Shown here one piece after another: positions 25,844 to 32,757 of a stretch of DNA of 32,911 nt. The position numbers were made by a program, and so were the translations under genes. Source of the stretch: Hyphomicrobiales bacterium (lineage in GTDB: Bacteria; Pseudomonadota; Alphaproteobacteria; Rhizobiales; Devosiaceae). Every line of letters starts with the position of its first letter. The stretch's first letter is position 1. The notes under the pieces were generated by a model. It made no database searches. It was not told the origin of the DNA and saw nothing but the letters and a program-made list of their open reading frames with translations. Where the stretch lies: positions 1-32,911 of the forward strand of contig SEEL01000039.1 in the NCBI GenBank assembly GCA_004144345.1, in the 5' to 3' direction.

Positions 25844-26526
25844 CTGCGGCATATGCGGCAAGCCGCCGGATCGCTGCCGAAGCCATCGGCACTGGCCTGC
25901 TGGTCAGTGCCGTCATCGGCTCGGGCATAATGGCCGAGAGGCTGACGGAGGACGCTGCGCTGGCGCTGCTCTGTAATACGATTCCAACAGGCGCGATGCT
26001 GGTCGTCCTGATCACGCTGTTCGGCCCGATATCGGGCGCGCATTTCAACCCGGTGGTAACGCTGGTCTTCATGCTGCGGCGGGAACTGCCGCCATGGCTT
26101 GCCGCGGCCTATGCGGGCGCCCAGATAATGGGGGGCGTTGCCGGCGCCATCGTTGCGCACGCCATGTTCGAACTGGCGCCGATCAGTCTATCGACGCAGG
26201 TCCGGACGGGTTTCGGCCAATGGCTGGCGGAAGGGGTAGCGGCGTTCGGCCTGGTTGCCGTGATCCTGCTGGCGCGCCGCGCCAGGAGCACGGCCATTCC
26301 CATGCTGGTCGGGCTCTACATCAGCGCGGCCTACTGGTTCACCGCCTCCACGTCGTTCGCCAATCCGGCGGTGACGATCGCGCGGGCGCTGACCGACACG
26401 TTCTCGGGCATCAGGCCGCTCGACGTGCCGGGCTTCATCGCCGCGCAGCTGGCCGGCGCGCTCATCGCCCTTGCGCTGGTATCGTGGTTCACCACGGACG
26501 CGACGGAGACAAAGCCGGCCGGCTAG
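25840..26526 (+). CDS. aqpS: aquaglyceroporin of the AqpS type (arsenite channel)
   Basis: The 228-residue protein has the MIP fold with six hydrophobic segments and both pore signatures: HFNPVVT (Asn70) and FANPAVT (Asn175). The stretch NPAVTIARALTDTFSGI resembles the aquaglyceroporins found in rhizobial arsenic operons, where AqpS lets arsenite leave the cell after ArsC has reduced arsenate. The start is TTG, overlapping the arsC TGA. No ArsB or Acr3 efflux gene lies near. Its stop codon overlaps the stop of the convergent fragment at 26523-26651. Confidence 0.88.
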   Translation: MTAAYAASRRIAAEAIGTGLLVSAVIGSGIMAERLTEDAALALLCNTIPTGAMLVVLITLFGPISGAHFNPVVTLVFMLRRELPPWLAAAYAGAQIMGGVAGAIVAHAMFELAPISLSTQVRTGFGQWLAEGVAAFGLVAVILLARRARSTAIPMLVGLYISAAYWFTASTSFANPAVTIARALTDTFSGIRPLDVPGFIAAQLAGALIALALVSWFTTDATETKPAG

Positions 26527-26651
26527 GCTTGGCTGCTGCGGGCCCCGTCGTGCCTCAGCGAGCCCATGAGGCTGCGCAAGTGCAACTCGTTCTCGACATG
26601 GAGGAGGCGGAGCTGGTCGGCCGGTGGAGAAGTGCGGAGGACGTCAGTCAT
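26523..26651 (-). pseudogene. truncated second copy of the small gene at 19920-20276
   Basis: The 42-residue reading frame MTDVLRTSPPADQLRLLHVE.. corresponds to the first third of the 118-residue protein (QLRLLHVENELHLRSLM against RIRLLYVETELQLRSLM) and then ends at a stop that overlaps the aqpS stop. The upstream DNA is duplicated as well (26680-26773). The missing two-thirds suggest that the adjoining arsenic cassette, or a recombination event, removed the rest. A short functional peptide cannot be excluded, since its GGAG ribosome site is kept. Confidence 0.65.
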
Positions 26652-26679
26652 TGGGCACTCCGTGATTGTCACGGCGGGA

Positions 26680-26773
26680 ATTATGCGCCCGCCCACAAGG
26701 GACGTGGATAAGTCGGCCCGAAATCGGGGGGTGTGCCAGAGAATGCTGGGGTTGGGGCTTGTTGAGTTAAGGG
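26680..26773. repeat. duplicated upstream element, copy 2
   Basis: About 94 bp closely matching 20304-20398, in the same orientation and at the same place relative to its small gene. It contains the DnaA-box-like TTATCCACG on the minus strand. Similarity stops near GAGTTAAGG (26764-26772), 27 bases before the low-GC island begins. Confidence 0.75.
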
Positions 26774-26799
26774 ATGTTGGTCGGCGTTTGCGCGCTGGG

Positions 26800-27477
26800 C
26801 TAGAAGCTGAAGCTCTGCTGACTCGTAGATGTCGGTAGCGAGTAGCGACGTGCCACCTCTGTCGCGAATTCGGTCTGACCACCATAGCTGGGATGACGGA
26901 CGGCCTCGGAAGCTATTCCGAGTTCTAGCAATGAAGCTTGAGCGTCGCGACCGATAGCAAGCACGAACTGTGGTTGAAGAAGCTTCATAAGCTCGTCGAT
27001 TACCGATCTGCCGGCCAATCGTTCCGTTCTGGTATGGCAACGATTCGACATTGGCTCATTGGCCATGTGAGGATGAAGTGGAAATACATTCCATAAGAAA
27101 ATAGGTTGATTGATTTGGAGCAACATTTGCCAAATGACGGCTGCTGTTCGCTCGGCTACAACCGGGCCTTCAGTAGATTTCCGCAAAGCGGCTGTTTGGA
27201 GCAGCTTTGAGTGATGGCCAAGGTTGGCCTCGTCCGTTAAGGCAAGACCCGTACGTCGACCTCCGCGATATCCCAGATCTCTGGCGACCCAAATGGAACT
27301 TACCCCTCGCTCCACGGCAGCCTGCAAGACTGCGTGCAAGTTGTTCCTGCGGATCGCTGGCGCGTCCAGCCGATCAAATTGGGGGCAGGTGTCGGTGTAC
27401 GGGTTAAATGTGTTCTCGAACTTCAGATCGGCGACCATCTGGACGAAGCCACGTATCCTGTCGTTCGTTGTGCTCAT
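26800..27477 (-). CDS. uracil-DNA-glycosylase-superfamily protein, divergent motif I
   Basis: The 225-residue protein resembles UDG-superfamily enzymes of the family 4/5 style. The motif I region reads WVARDLGYRGGRRTGLALTD, the partner of a form such as GEAPGYRG..TG in related enzymes; the acidic GE-A-P-G core is replaced by A65-R-D-L-G69. WNVFPLHPH (129-137) and motif II HPSYGG (His195) are kept. It may bind or excise a modified base, or be inactive in excision. The ATG (27475-27477) overlaps the stop of the MazG-like gene (ATGA), so it is the last gene of the four-gene operon. Base composition is lower in GC than the core genes. Confidence 0.75.
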   Translation of the reverse strand: MSTTNDRIRGFVQMVADLKFENTFNPYTDTCPQFDRLDAPAIRRNNLHAVLQAAVERGVSSIWVARDLGYRGGRRTGLALTDEANLGHHSKLLQTAALRKSTEGPVVAERTAAVIWQMLLQINQPIFLWNVFPLHPHMANEPMSNRCHTRTERLAGRSVIDELMKLLQPQFVLAIGRDAQASLLELGIASEAVRHPSYGGQTEFATEVARRYSLPTSTSQQSFSF

Positions 27478-28691
27478 TTCGCCTTCTCGAACTCGATGCT
27501 TCGCTTTGAGAGATCGATCGTGACCACTCCACTACGATGCTCCTTGAGTTCGCGGAAGATGCGAAATCCTTCCAATATTGCGTGTTCCCACTGCCAAAGG
27601 GGGCGCGTCTCCACTTCGTAGCCGCGGACAAGCTCGTGAACGGCTTTCAGGAGGCCATAGTCAAGGCTAGTCGCCGTCCTAAACTCCCCAAGCCGCTGGC
27701 CGTGGTTGAATATCCAAGTTGAGATACCTTCTTCGATAATGTTTGCGCGAGCACCGTCCTCGTTTTCATCAACCCTTGGGTCGCTTTTGCGTTTGAGCCT
27801 TAACAACGCGCGGAGGGTAGGCGACCACCCAAGAATCCCCGCGAAGGCCAAATGAAAGACGTCGTGGTAGCGGTAGTCGTCAGCTTCGTTCCTGTTGTCG
27901 GTCAGGGGACTCCCGAGATTCACGCCGTTCCAGCGTTGGACCACAAACTGCCTCTTCCCAATGGTGCGTTCGATAAACTCCACCCTCATTAGCCGGGGCA
28001 GCTGTTCATATTCGGGGAAGGCGTCATCGAAAAGCGCGCCCCACTCCTTTTGATCCGGCCACCGTCCCATCGTTTTTGCGATGTTCATGCGGGCGGCAAG
28101 GTCGAGGCTAACTTGCGCATCATCTGCGGCAATCAGTAAGGCTCTGAATATCTCTACGAGGGCGCCGGACAAGCGATCCCGATTTCCGTGCAGCAGCCCG
28201 TTGCTCCAATCGGAAAGCAAGACCCCCACGCGACCCGCCAGTGCGATTAGGCGTTGCTCCACGGTGGTATCGGAACGAGGTCCGTCCAGAGGATCGCGCT
28301 GTTGGAGATCGACAAATGTGCTCGCCCCCGATCGCCCTTTATAGTCCCAATTCTCAAGCGTAGCCGTCAGTTTTGACACAATGCTGCTTAGTGATAGATC
28401 CGCTCGAAGTGCGGCATTTGAGAAGTACCAAAGTGCATCACCCAGTTCCTCCAGTACCTCGTCGTGGTAGGCTGTGAAGGCCTCCTGGTCGCGCTGCTTC
28501 TTCTTGAGAGCGCTCAATAGGCTCCCTACTTCGCCATAGAGACCGAGCAGCACGAAGCCAAGACCGTCAACGCCACTGCGTTGATTCTGGTCAGTGCGCT
28601 TCGTAAATAACTGGTACTCGTCGAGCCCGACTGGGCTATCGTACCCGTCAAACAGAGTTGCTTGCGGTCTGAGCAGTGAAAGAGCGTCCAA
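27474..28691 (-). CDS. MazG-like nucleotide pyrophosphohydrolase with fused C-terminal domain
   Basis: The 405-residue protein has an N-terminal MazG-like domain (about 22-110): FVLLGLYGEVGSLLSALKK carries Glu54, and EVLEELGDALWYF carries Glu82 and Asp85, the ExxD motif. The second residue of the first metal motif is Ser57 in place of Glu. MazG enzymes cleave NTPs to NMP and PPi and often clean out modified nucleotides. The C-terminal half (about 205-405) contains DDYRYHDVFHLAFAGILGW and IIEEGISTWIFNHGQ, which I take as the MazG-associated C-terminal helical domain. The TTG start is set by AAGGAGG about 5 bases upstream. It sits 28 nt after the Nmad2 gene and overlaps the UDG-like gene. Confidence 0.8.
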   Translation of the reverse strand: MDALSLLRPQATLFDGYDSPVGLDEYQLFTKRTDQNQRSGVDGLGFVLLGLYGEVGSLLSALKKKQRDQEAFTAYHDEVLEELGDALWYFSNAALRADLSLSSIVSKLTATLENWDYKGRSGASTFVDLQQRDPLDGPRSDTTVEQRLIALAGRVGVLLSDWSNGLLHGNRDRLSGALVEIFRALLIAADDAQVSLDLAARMNIAKTMGRWPDQKEWGALFDDAFPEYEQLPRLMRVEFIERTIGKRQFVVQRWNGVNLGSPLTDNRNEADDYRYHDVFHLAFAGILGWSPTLRALLRLKRKSDPRVDENEDGARANIIEEGISTWIFNHGQRLGEFRTATSLDYGLLKAVHELVRGYEVETRPLWQWEHAILEGFRIFRELKEHRSGVVTIDLSKRSIEFEKAK

Positions 28692-28719
28692 GGCCCCCTC
28701 CTTCTTCGACGTAATTCTA

Positions 28720-29370
28720 CTAGGCCACTATCGCGTTTCTCTCTCGAGAATATCTCGCGCCGCTTTGTGCGAACTGAAATGGATCAGATAGAACTAGGTT
28801 CCAGTGACTGGTAGGGAAGCTCCCCATCCACGCAATGAGCGCACCGCATTGCCAGTCATAAAATGTCCGATGGCTGCGGCGGTTCTCGTAGCCAATCTCG
28901 GTCAATATGCCCTTTGGAATCTCCGGAGCGCTGCTTCCGAAGTAGACGAAGCGGGTTGAGATCAAAACGCTATCGGCGCCTGTATCTGTTTCCACGTTCC
29001 ACCACTCAGGCGATCCATCAGGTTTGCTGTGATGAGAGTCCTCTTGTGTCCACGGATCATTGTCATCATCACGATGATAGATGTTATCTCCCAGCATTAC
29101 CTTTCGAGAACCGTTTCTAACCGGCCGCTTTCCCTTGAACTGAGGTGCGTTCCAATACTCGTTGAAGGTCATCTTGTCGGTGACCTTCATGAAATAGACG
29201 CATCGTCCTGTAGCGTCCAGCTGCTGCCCGCCCATGCCGACCACCCAGTCTCCTGGCTTAGCAGGCCCCCTAATCTTGGGCTTGCAGGTGGCAAGGGTGC
29301 ACACTCCATGGAAGGGATTTGGCGCGAAGCCAAAGTCCCTCGCAACCACGTACATGTAGACCTTTGCCAT
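28720..29370 (-). CDS. Nmad2-domain protein (nucleotide modification associated)
   Basis: The 216-residue protein matches the Nmad2 (nucleotide modification associated domain 2) pattern: KVYMYVVARDFGFAPNPFHG, then CTLATCKPKIR and GDWVVGMGG at the N-terminus, and a C-terminal segment ending in WQCGALIAWMGSFPTSHW. The domain was named for its occurrence in loci for complex DNA-base modification; its biochemical role is not established as far as I know. The ATG directly follows the stop of the TIR-like gene (TAG then ATG), so its translation probably depends on ribosomes finishing that gene. No signal peptide or membrane segment is seen. Confidence 0.8.
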   Translation of the reverse strand: MAKVYMYVVARDFGFAPNPFHGVCTLATCKPKIRGPAKPGDWVVGMGGQQLDATGRCVYFMKVTDKMTFNEYWNAPQFKGKRPVRNGSRKVMLGDNIYHRDDDNDPWTQEDSHHSKPDGSPEWWNVETDTGADSVLISTRFVYFGSSAPEIPKGILTEIGYENRRSHRTFYDWQCGALIAWMGSFPTSHWNLVLSDPFQFAQSGARYSRERNAIVA

Positions 29371-29856
29371 CTAGCAGCGAGAAGTTGTGGCGGCGTGCAC
29401 AGGGGCACGCTGGTCGCCGGCGGTATTCTGAAACGTGTTTTCGCCTTCTACCGCCGATACGATACTGTCGGCGTTCCACTTGACGATGGCGTCGGCGTAT
29501 TTTTCTAGCGCTTCCGGAACGTTGTTCTCGCTGCCGCCGTGTTCGTAGACCCCTACAATTCTCTTTCCTAACTGTTGGGCTTTCTCGATCTCCCAGGTAA
29601 CCCAGGGGCGGCTGGCGGTTTCCTTGCCGACTAGAACAATCACTGTGGAGGCCCAAGACATCTTCATCCGCAGCAGGCGTTTGATGGTGTTGTCGCTAAC
29701 TAGGCCCCTACTCAATCGCTCTTAGTTCGCGGGTTTGGCGCGGATGGAGCTATTGCGAATCTCAAATCCATTTCGCCCCAACAGGTCTGTCATGTTCGAC
29801 ACAAGTTGGTCGTCTGCGTGGTGGTGACTTATGAACACATGGCGTCGAGAGGCCAT
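29371..29856 (-). pseudogene. TIR-like (ThsB/DUF1863-type) gene interrupted by an in-frame TAA
   Basis: Reading from ATG 29856 gives MASRRHVFISHHHADDQLV and runs 44 codons, then hits TAA at 29722-29724. The same frame continues without another stop for 116 codons to TAG at 29371. Both parts belong to one domain: the first has the initial TIR strand and helix, the second has STVIVLVGKETASRPWVTWE with Glu89 at the place of the TIR catalytic Glu, then GKRIVGVYEHGG. GGAGG lies five to six bases before the ATG, which proves where the gene begins. The intact product would be about 161 residues. A TTG at 29715 could restart translation but would lose the first strand. It is first in the four-gene operon. 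Stop could be a true mutation or a sequence error. Confidence 0.82.
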
Positions 29857-29932
29857 TGGTCCCTCCAGATATCAGTTGTGCTGGCGAGCGGTCGGTCGTG
29901 GAAAAACCGCAGCGCGTTGCCTATCCGCCTAG

Positions 29933-29960
29933 ATATTAGAACAAAGAAGGAATATTTCAA
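29933..29960 (-). promoter_or_regulatory. promoter of the TIR-Nmad2-MazG-UDG operon
   Basis: On the minus strand TTGAAA (29960-29955) is a -35 and TAATAT (29938-29933) a -10, with a 16-bp spacer. Predicted start is near 29926, about 70 nt before the TIR ATG. The stretch is AT-rich compared with the rest of the window. The -35 is inside the dyad at 29957-29983. Confidence 0.7.
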
Positions 29961-29983
29961 GAATACGTGTTCTTATTTCTTGA
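29957..29983. promoter_or_regulatory. dyad in the divergent regulatory region (candidate operator)
   Basis: TCAAGAA (29957-29963) and TTCTTGA (29977-29983) are perfect inverted repeats 13 bases apart. An overlapping imperfect 16-bp dyad, AAGAATACGTGTTCTT (29959-29974), shares the left arm. Both cover the -35 of the minus-strand promoter. The site is placed to control both the operon and the divergent membrane-protein gene. Confidence 0.55.
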
Positions 29984-30064
29984 GCAAGATGTTTTTTGTG
30001 GTCCCCGGCAACCACGGGGAAAGATCATATTAAGGTGAGTCTTGAACTGGGAAGAACTCAAACG

Positions 30065-30724
30065 ATGCCGGACTCTATCACGGACTATTTTCGGCTGTCT
30101 CTCGATCAGAATTTCGGGGTAACGCTTCACATTAGCGCTGGCGCGGCCGGGGTCGTCGCAGCACTATTTGTAGCCTATTTCCTCGTCAGCTTTTTGATGG
30201 GCAGACGAGATGTTGCGGACTTTGAGATTGACCAAGCCGAGTTCGGGCTTGGCGATCAAAAAGTCACGCTTAGGCCGAACGATCTAGATCGGACTGTTGC
30301 GTATAAAATCTGGGTAGAATTGAGCACACGGAAGATCGGTTTACCGATCGACCCAAAGGATGATGTCATCGATGAAATCTATGCCAGCTGGTACGAGTTC
30401 TTTTCCATCACAAGAGAGCTCATAAAAGATGTGCCCGTTGGTAAGGTGCGGAAGCAGTCCACTCAGCTGATTATCAATTTGTCTATCGATGTTCTAAACA
30501 AGGGGCTGCGTCCACACCTTACGCGCTGGCAAGCTCGGTTTCGGCGCTGGTTCGCACATCAGCTCGCGAAGGATGCGGAGGCGAAGCTGAATCCTCAGGA
30601 CATCCAGCAGAAATTTCCGGACTATGACGAGCTAGTCAAGGACATGCTCGTCGTAAACGCCAACCTCATGGCGTACCGAGAAAAGATGCGTCTACTGGTG
30701 AGCGGGTTGCAGAAGGACGAATAG
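30065..30724 (+). CDS. single-pass membrane protein of unknown function, divergent from the TIR operon
   Basis: The 219-residue protein has one hydrophobic segment (about 20-45, AGAAGVVAALFVAYFLVSFL) near the N-terminus and a cytosolic, mostly helical region of about 170 residues. Strong-looking conserved stretches are VAYKIWVELSTRKIGLPID, SWYEFFSITRELIKD and LNKGLRPHLTRWQARFRRWF. I have an impression that similar proteins occur near defence genes, but I cannot name a family. It is divergent from the TIR-like operon with 208 bases between, and lower in GC than core genes. The ATG at 30065 is preceded by GGGAAGAA; an in-frame upstream start at 29996 has no site. The leader carries two overlapping small hairpins (29998-30019). 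The stop is 2 bases from the pyk stop. Confidence 0.7.
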   Translation: MPDSITDYFRLSLDQNFGVTLHISAGAAGVVAALFVAYFLVSFLMGRRDVADFEIDQAEFGLGDQKVTLRPNDLDRTVAYKIWVELSTRKIGLPIDPKDDVIDEIYASWYEFFSITRELIKDVPVGKVRKQSTQLIINLSIDVLNKGLRPHLTRWQARFRRWFAHQLAKDAEAKLNPQDIQQKFPDYDELVKDMLVVNANLMAYREKMRLLVSGLQKDE

Positions 30725-30726
30725 CC

Positions 30727-32163
30727 TCAGCTACTGCCCGCGCCGTCCTGACGCACGAACGCGATGCGCAGCATGTTGGTCGCGCCGGGGGTGCCGAGGG
30801 GGATGCCGGCGGTGATCGCAATACGATCGCCGGGGCGAGCCAGACCTTCCTGGTAGGCGATGATGCAGGCGCGGTCGACCATGTCGTCGAGGTTCACGGC
30901 GTCTTCGGAGTAGACGCAGTGGACGCCCCACACCACGGACAGACGACGGGCGGTGCGGTGGTTGGGGGAGAGCGCGAGGATGGGCTTGTTGGGGCGTTCG
31001 CGGGCGGCGCGGATCGCGGTGGAGCCGGAGCTCGTGTAGGTGACGATGGCGGCGAGGTCGAGGGTTTCGGCGACCTGGCGGGTGGCGGCCGAAATCGCGT
31101 CGGCGGCGGTGGCTTCGGGCTCGGCGGCCTGGGCGCGGATGATGCCGCGATAGTTGGTGTCGCCTTCGACGGCCATGGCGACCTTGTTCATCATCGAGAC
31201 GGCCTCGATGGGATATTGGCCGGAGGCGGATTCGGCCGAGAGCATGATGGCGTCGGCGCCTTCGAAGACGGCGATCGAGACGTCCGAGACTTCGGCGCGG
31301 GTGGGCACCGGCGAGGTGATCATCGATTCCAGCATCTGGGTGGCGACGACGACGGGCTTGCCGAAGCGGCGGGCGACGCGGATCATGCGCTTCTGGAGGC
31401 CCGGCACCTGCTCGATGGGCATTTCAACACCGAGATCGCCGCGGGCGATCATGAAGGCGTCGCAGAGCTTGATGATCTCTTCGAGACGCTCGACGGCCTG
31501 GGGCTTTTCGATCTTGGCCATGACGCCGGCGCGGCCCTGGACGATCTTGCGGACGTCGATGATGTCTTCGGGGCGCTGCACGAAGCTGAGCGCGATCCAG
31601 TCGGCCTCGGCTTCGAGGCCCTTCAAGAGGTCGGCATGGTCCTTCTCGGTGAGGGCGCCGACGGGCAGGAGCGTGTCGGGCAGGGAGACGCCCTTCTTGT
31701 CGCTGAGCTTGCCGCCATAGATGACTTCGGTTTCGATCATGCCGCCGCCGACGCGGGTGGCCTTGAGCTGAAGCTTGCCATCGTCGAGCAGCAGGCGATC
31801 GCCGACCGAGACGGATTCGATGATTTCGGGATGCGGCAGCTTTACGCGATCGGCGGTGCCGGGGTCGTCCGAGCCATCGAGGGTGAAGCGCTGGCCAGCG
31901 GCGAGCATCACGGCGCCTTCGGCAAATTTGCCGACGCGCAGTTTGGGGCCCTGAAGATCGACAAGAATGCCGAGCGGGTGGGAGAGGATCTTCTCCACCT
32001 TGCGGATCTTGGCCACGGTCTCCTTGAGCAACTCGTGGCTCGCGTGGCTCATATTGATGCGGAACACATCGGCGCCGGCGCGTGCCAGCTCCTCGATGAC
32101 CTTCTCGCTGTTGGAAGCGGGGCCAAGGGTGGCGATGATCTTAACGCGGCGCAGTCGTCTCAT
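30727..32163 (-). CDS. pyk: pyruvate kinase
   Basis: This 478-residue glycolytic enzyme converts phosphoenolpyruvate and ADP to pyruvate and ATP in the cytosol. Clear family landmarks are KIIATLGPASNS at the start, RINMSHAS, VDLQGPKLRVG, the catalytic MAKIEKPQA, the metal site MIARGDLGVE and VATQMLESMI. Length matches the family. The ATG at 32163 is chosen because AGGGGG lies just upstream and the protein then begins MRRLRRVKIIATLGP; a longer frame to 32250 is spurious. The DUF1036 gene is 31 nt upstream on the same strand, so the two are likely one operon. Confidence 0.96.
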   Translation of the reverse strand: MRRLRRVKIIATLGPASNSEKVIEELARAGADVFRINMSHASHELLKETVAKIRKVEKILSHPLGILVDLQGPKLRVGKFAEGAVMLAAGQRFTLDGSDDPGTADRVKLPHPEIIESVSVGDRLLLDDGKLQLKATRVGGGMIETEVIYGGKLSDKKGVSLPDTLLPVGALTEKDHADLLKGLEAEADWIALSFVQRPEDIIDVRKIVQGRAGVMAKIEKPQAVERLEEIIKLCDAFMIARGDLGVEMPIEQVPGLQKRMIRVARRFGKPVVVATQMLESMITSPVPTRAEVSDVSIAVFEGADAIMLSAESASGQYPIEAVSMMNKVAMAVEGDTNYRGIIRAQAAEPEATAADAISAATRQVAETLDLAAIVTYTSSGSTAIRAARERPNKPILALSPNHRTARRLSVVWGVHCVYSEDAVNLDDMVDRACIIAYQEGLARPGDRIAITAGIPLGTPGATNMLRIAFVRQDGAGSS

Positions 32164-32194
32164 TTTGCCCCCTGGCAGTAAATCGCTCTGATAT

Positions 32195-32716
32195 CTACTC
32201 GCCGTCGCCTTCAGGCGGCACGGCGTCTTCACCTTCAAGCGGCATTTCATCGCCGGTATCGGGCCCGGCTGTGTCGTTATTGACCGGGTCCTTCAATTGC
32301 AAGGTCCAGTCTGTACGGTTCTGCGTATCAACTTCGAAAAAGCCGGTGCGTTCATAGCCGCGGGCGAGGCAATCCTCGACGCCGAAGATGGTGAAGCTCT
32401 CGTCGCGGGTGCACATGAAGACGCTGCCGTCCCAGGCGCCGCCGCCGATATCGTCGGCGATGTAGAGGTAGAAGAAGCGCGAGTTGAGGTCGCCCTGGTA
32501 GACGATCGCGCAGGCATCGGCGGGGGCGACCCACCAGCCCTCGGACTGCCAGCCCTTTTCGGCGCGGTAGCCAAGGGCGATCGAGACCTGGTTGGCGCTT
32601 TCGTTGCAGACGCGCAGATCGGCTTTGGCCGGGGCCGAAAAGCTCAATGCGGCCAAAAGGAAAGCGGCAAGCGCGAGGCTCAGGCGGAAAGGCTGCAAGG
32701 GACGGCCGGAAGTCAT
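32195..32716 (-). CDS. DUF1036-family exported protein
   Basis: The 173-residue protein has a signal peptide (about 1-32, cleavage near AKA/DLR). The mature part starts DLRVCNESANQVSIALGYR and contains GWWVAPADAC, YLYIADD and FMCTRDESFTI, which is the DUF1036 pattern with its conserved Cys residues. The last 30 residues are an acidic, low-complexity tail. DUF1036 genes next to pyk are common in Hyphomicrobiales; the role is unknown. The ATG at 32716 is chosen because it begins the signal peptide. No strong ribosome site is seen. Confidence 0.85.
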   Translation of the reverse strand: MTSGRPLQPFRLSLALAAFLLAALSFSAPAKADLRVCNESANQVSIALGYRAEKGWQSEGWWVAPADACAIVYQGDLNSRFFYLYIADDIGGGAWDGSVFMCTRDESFTIFGVEDCLARGYERTGFFEVDTQNRTDWTLQLKDPVNNDTAGPDTGDEMPLEGEDAVPPEGDGE

Positions 32717-32728
32717 GGAAGGTGCTCT

Positions 32729-32757
32729 TTTGAACGCGCCGGAGGAGAGGGTGTCAA
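32729..32757 (-). promoter_or_regulatory. possible promoter of DUF1036-pyk
   Basis: On the minus strand TTGACA (32757-32752) is a consensus -35, and TTCAAA (32734-32729) a weak -10 at 17 bp. The predicted start is only about six bases before the DUF1036 ATG (32716), so the transcript would be almost leaderless. The rest of 32717-32911 shows nothing else. Confidence 0.45.

Noticed and set aside
29806-30033. 75-residue plus-strand frame in the divergent regulatory region
   Set aside because: No ribosome site or recognisable sequence, and it overlaps the TIR start and the operon promoter.
29371-30724. Complete classical Thoeris system
   Set aside because: There is a ThsB-like TIR gene, but no ThsA (SIR2 or SLOG protein) is found, and the neighbours are of other families.
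26774-30726. Prophage or integrative element with attachment sites
   Set aside because: No integrase, phage structural gene, tRNA or flanking direct repeat could be found by eye.
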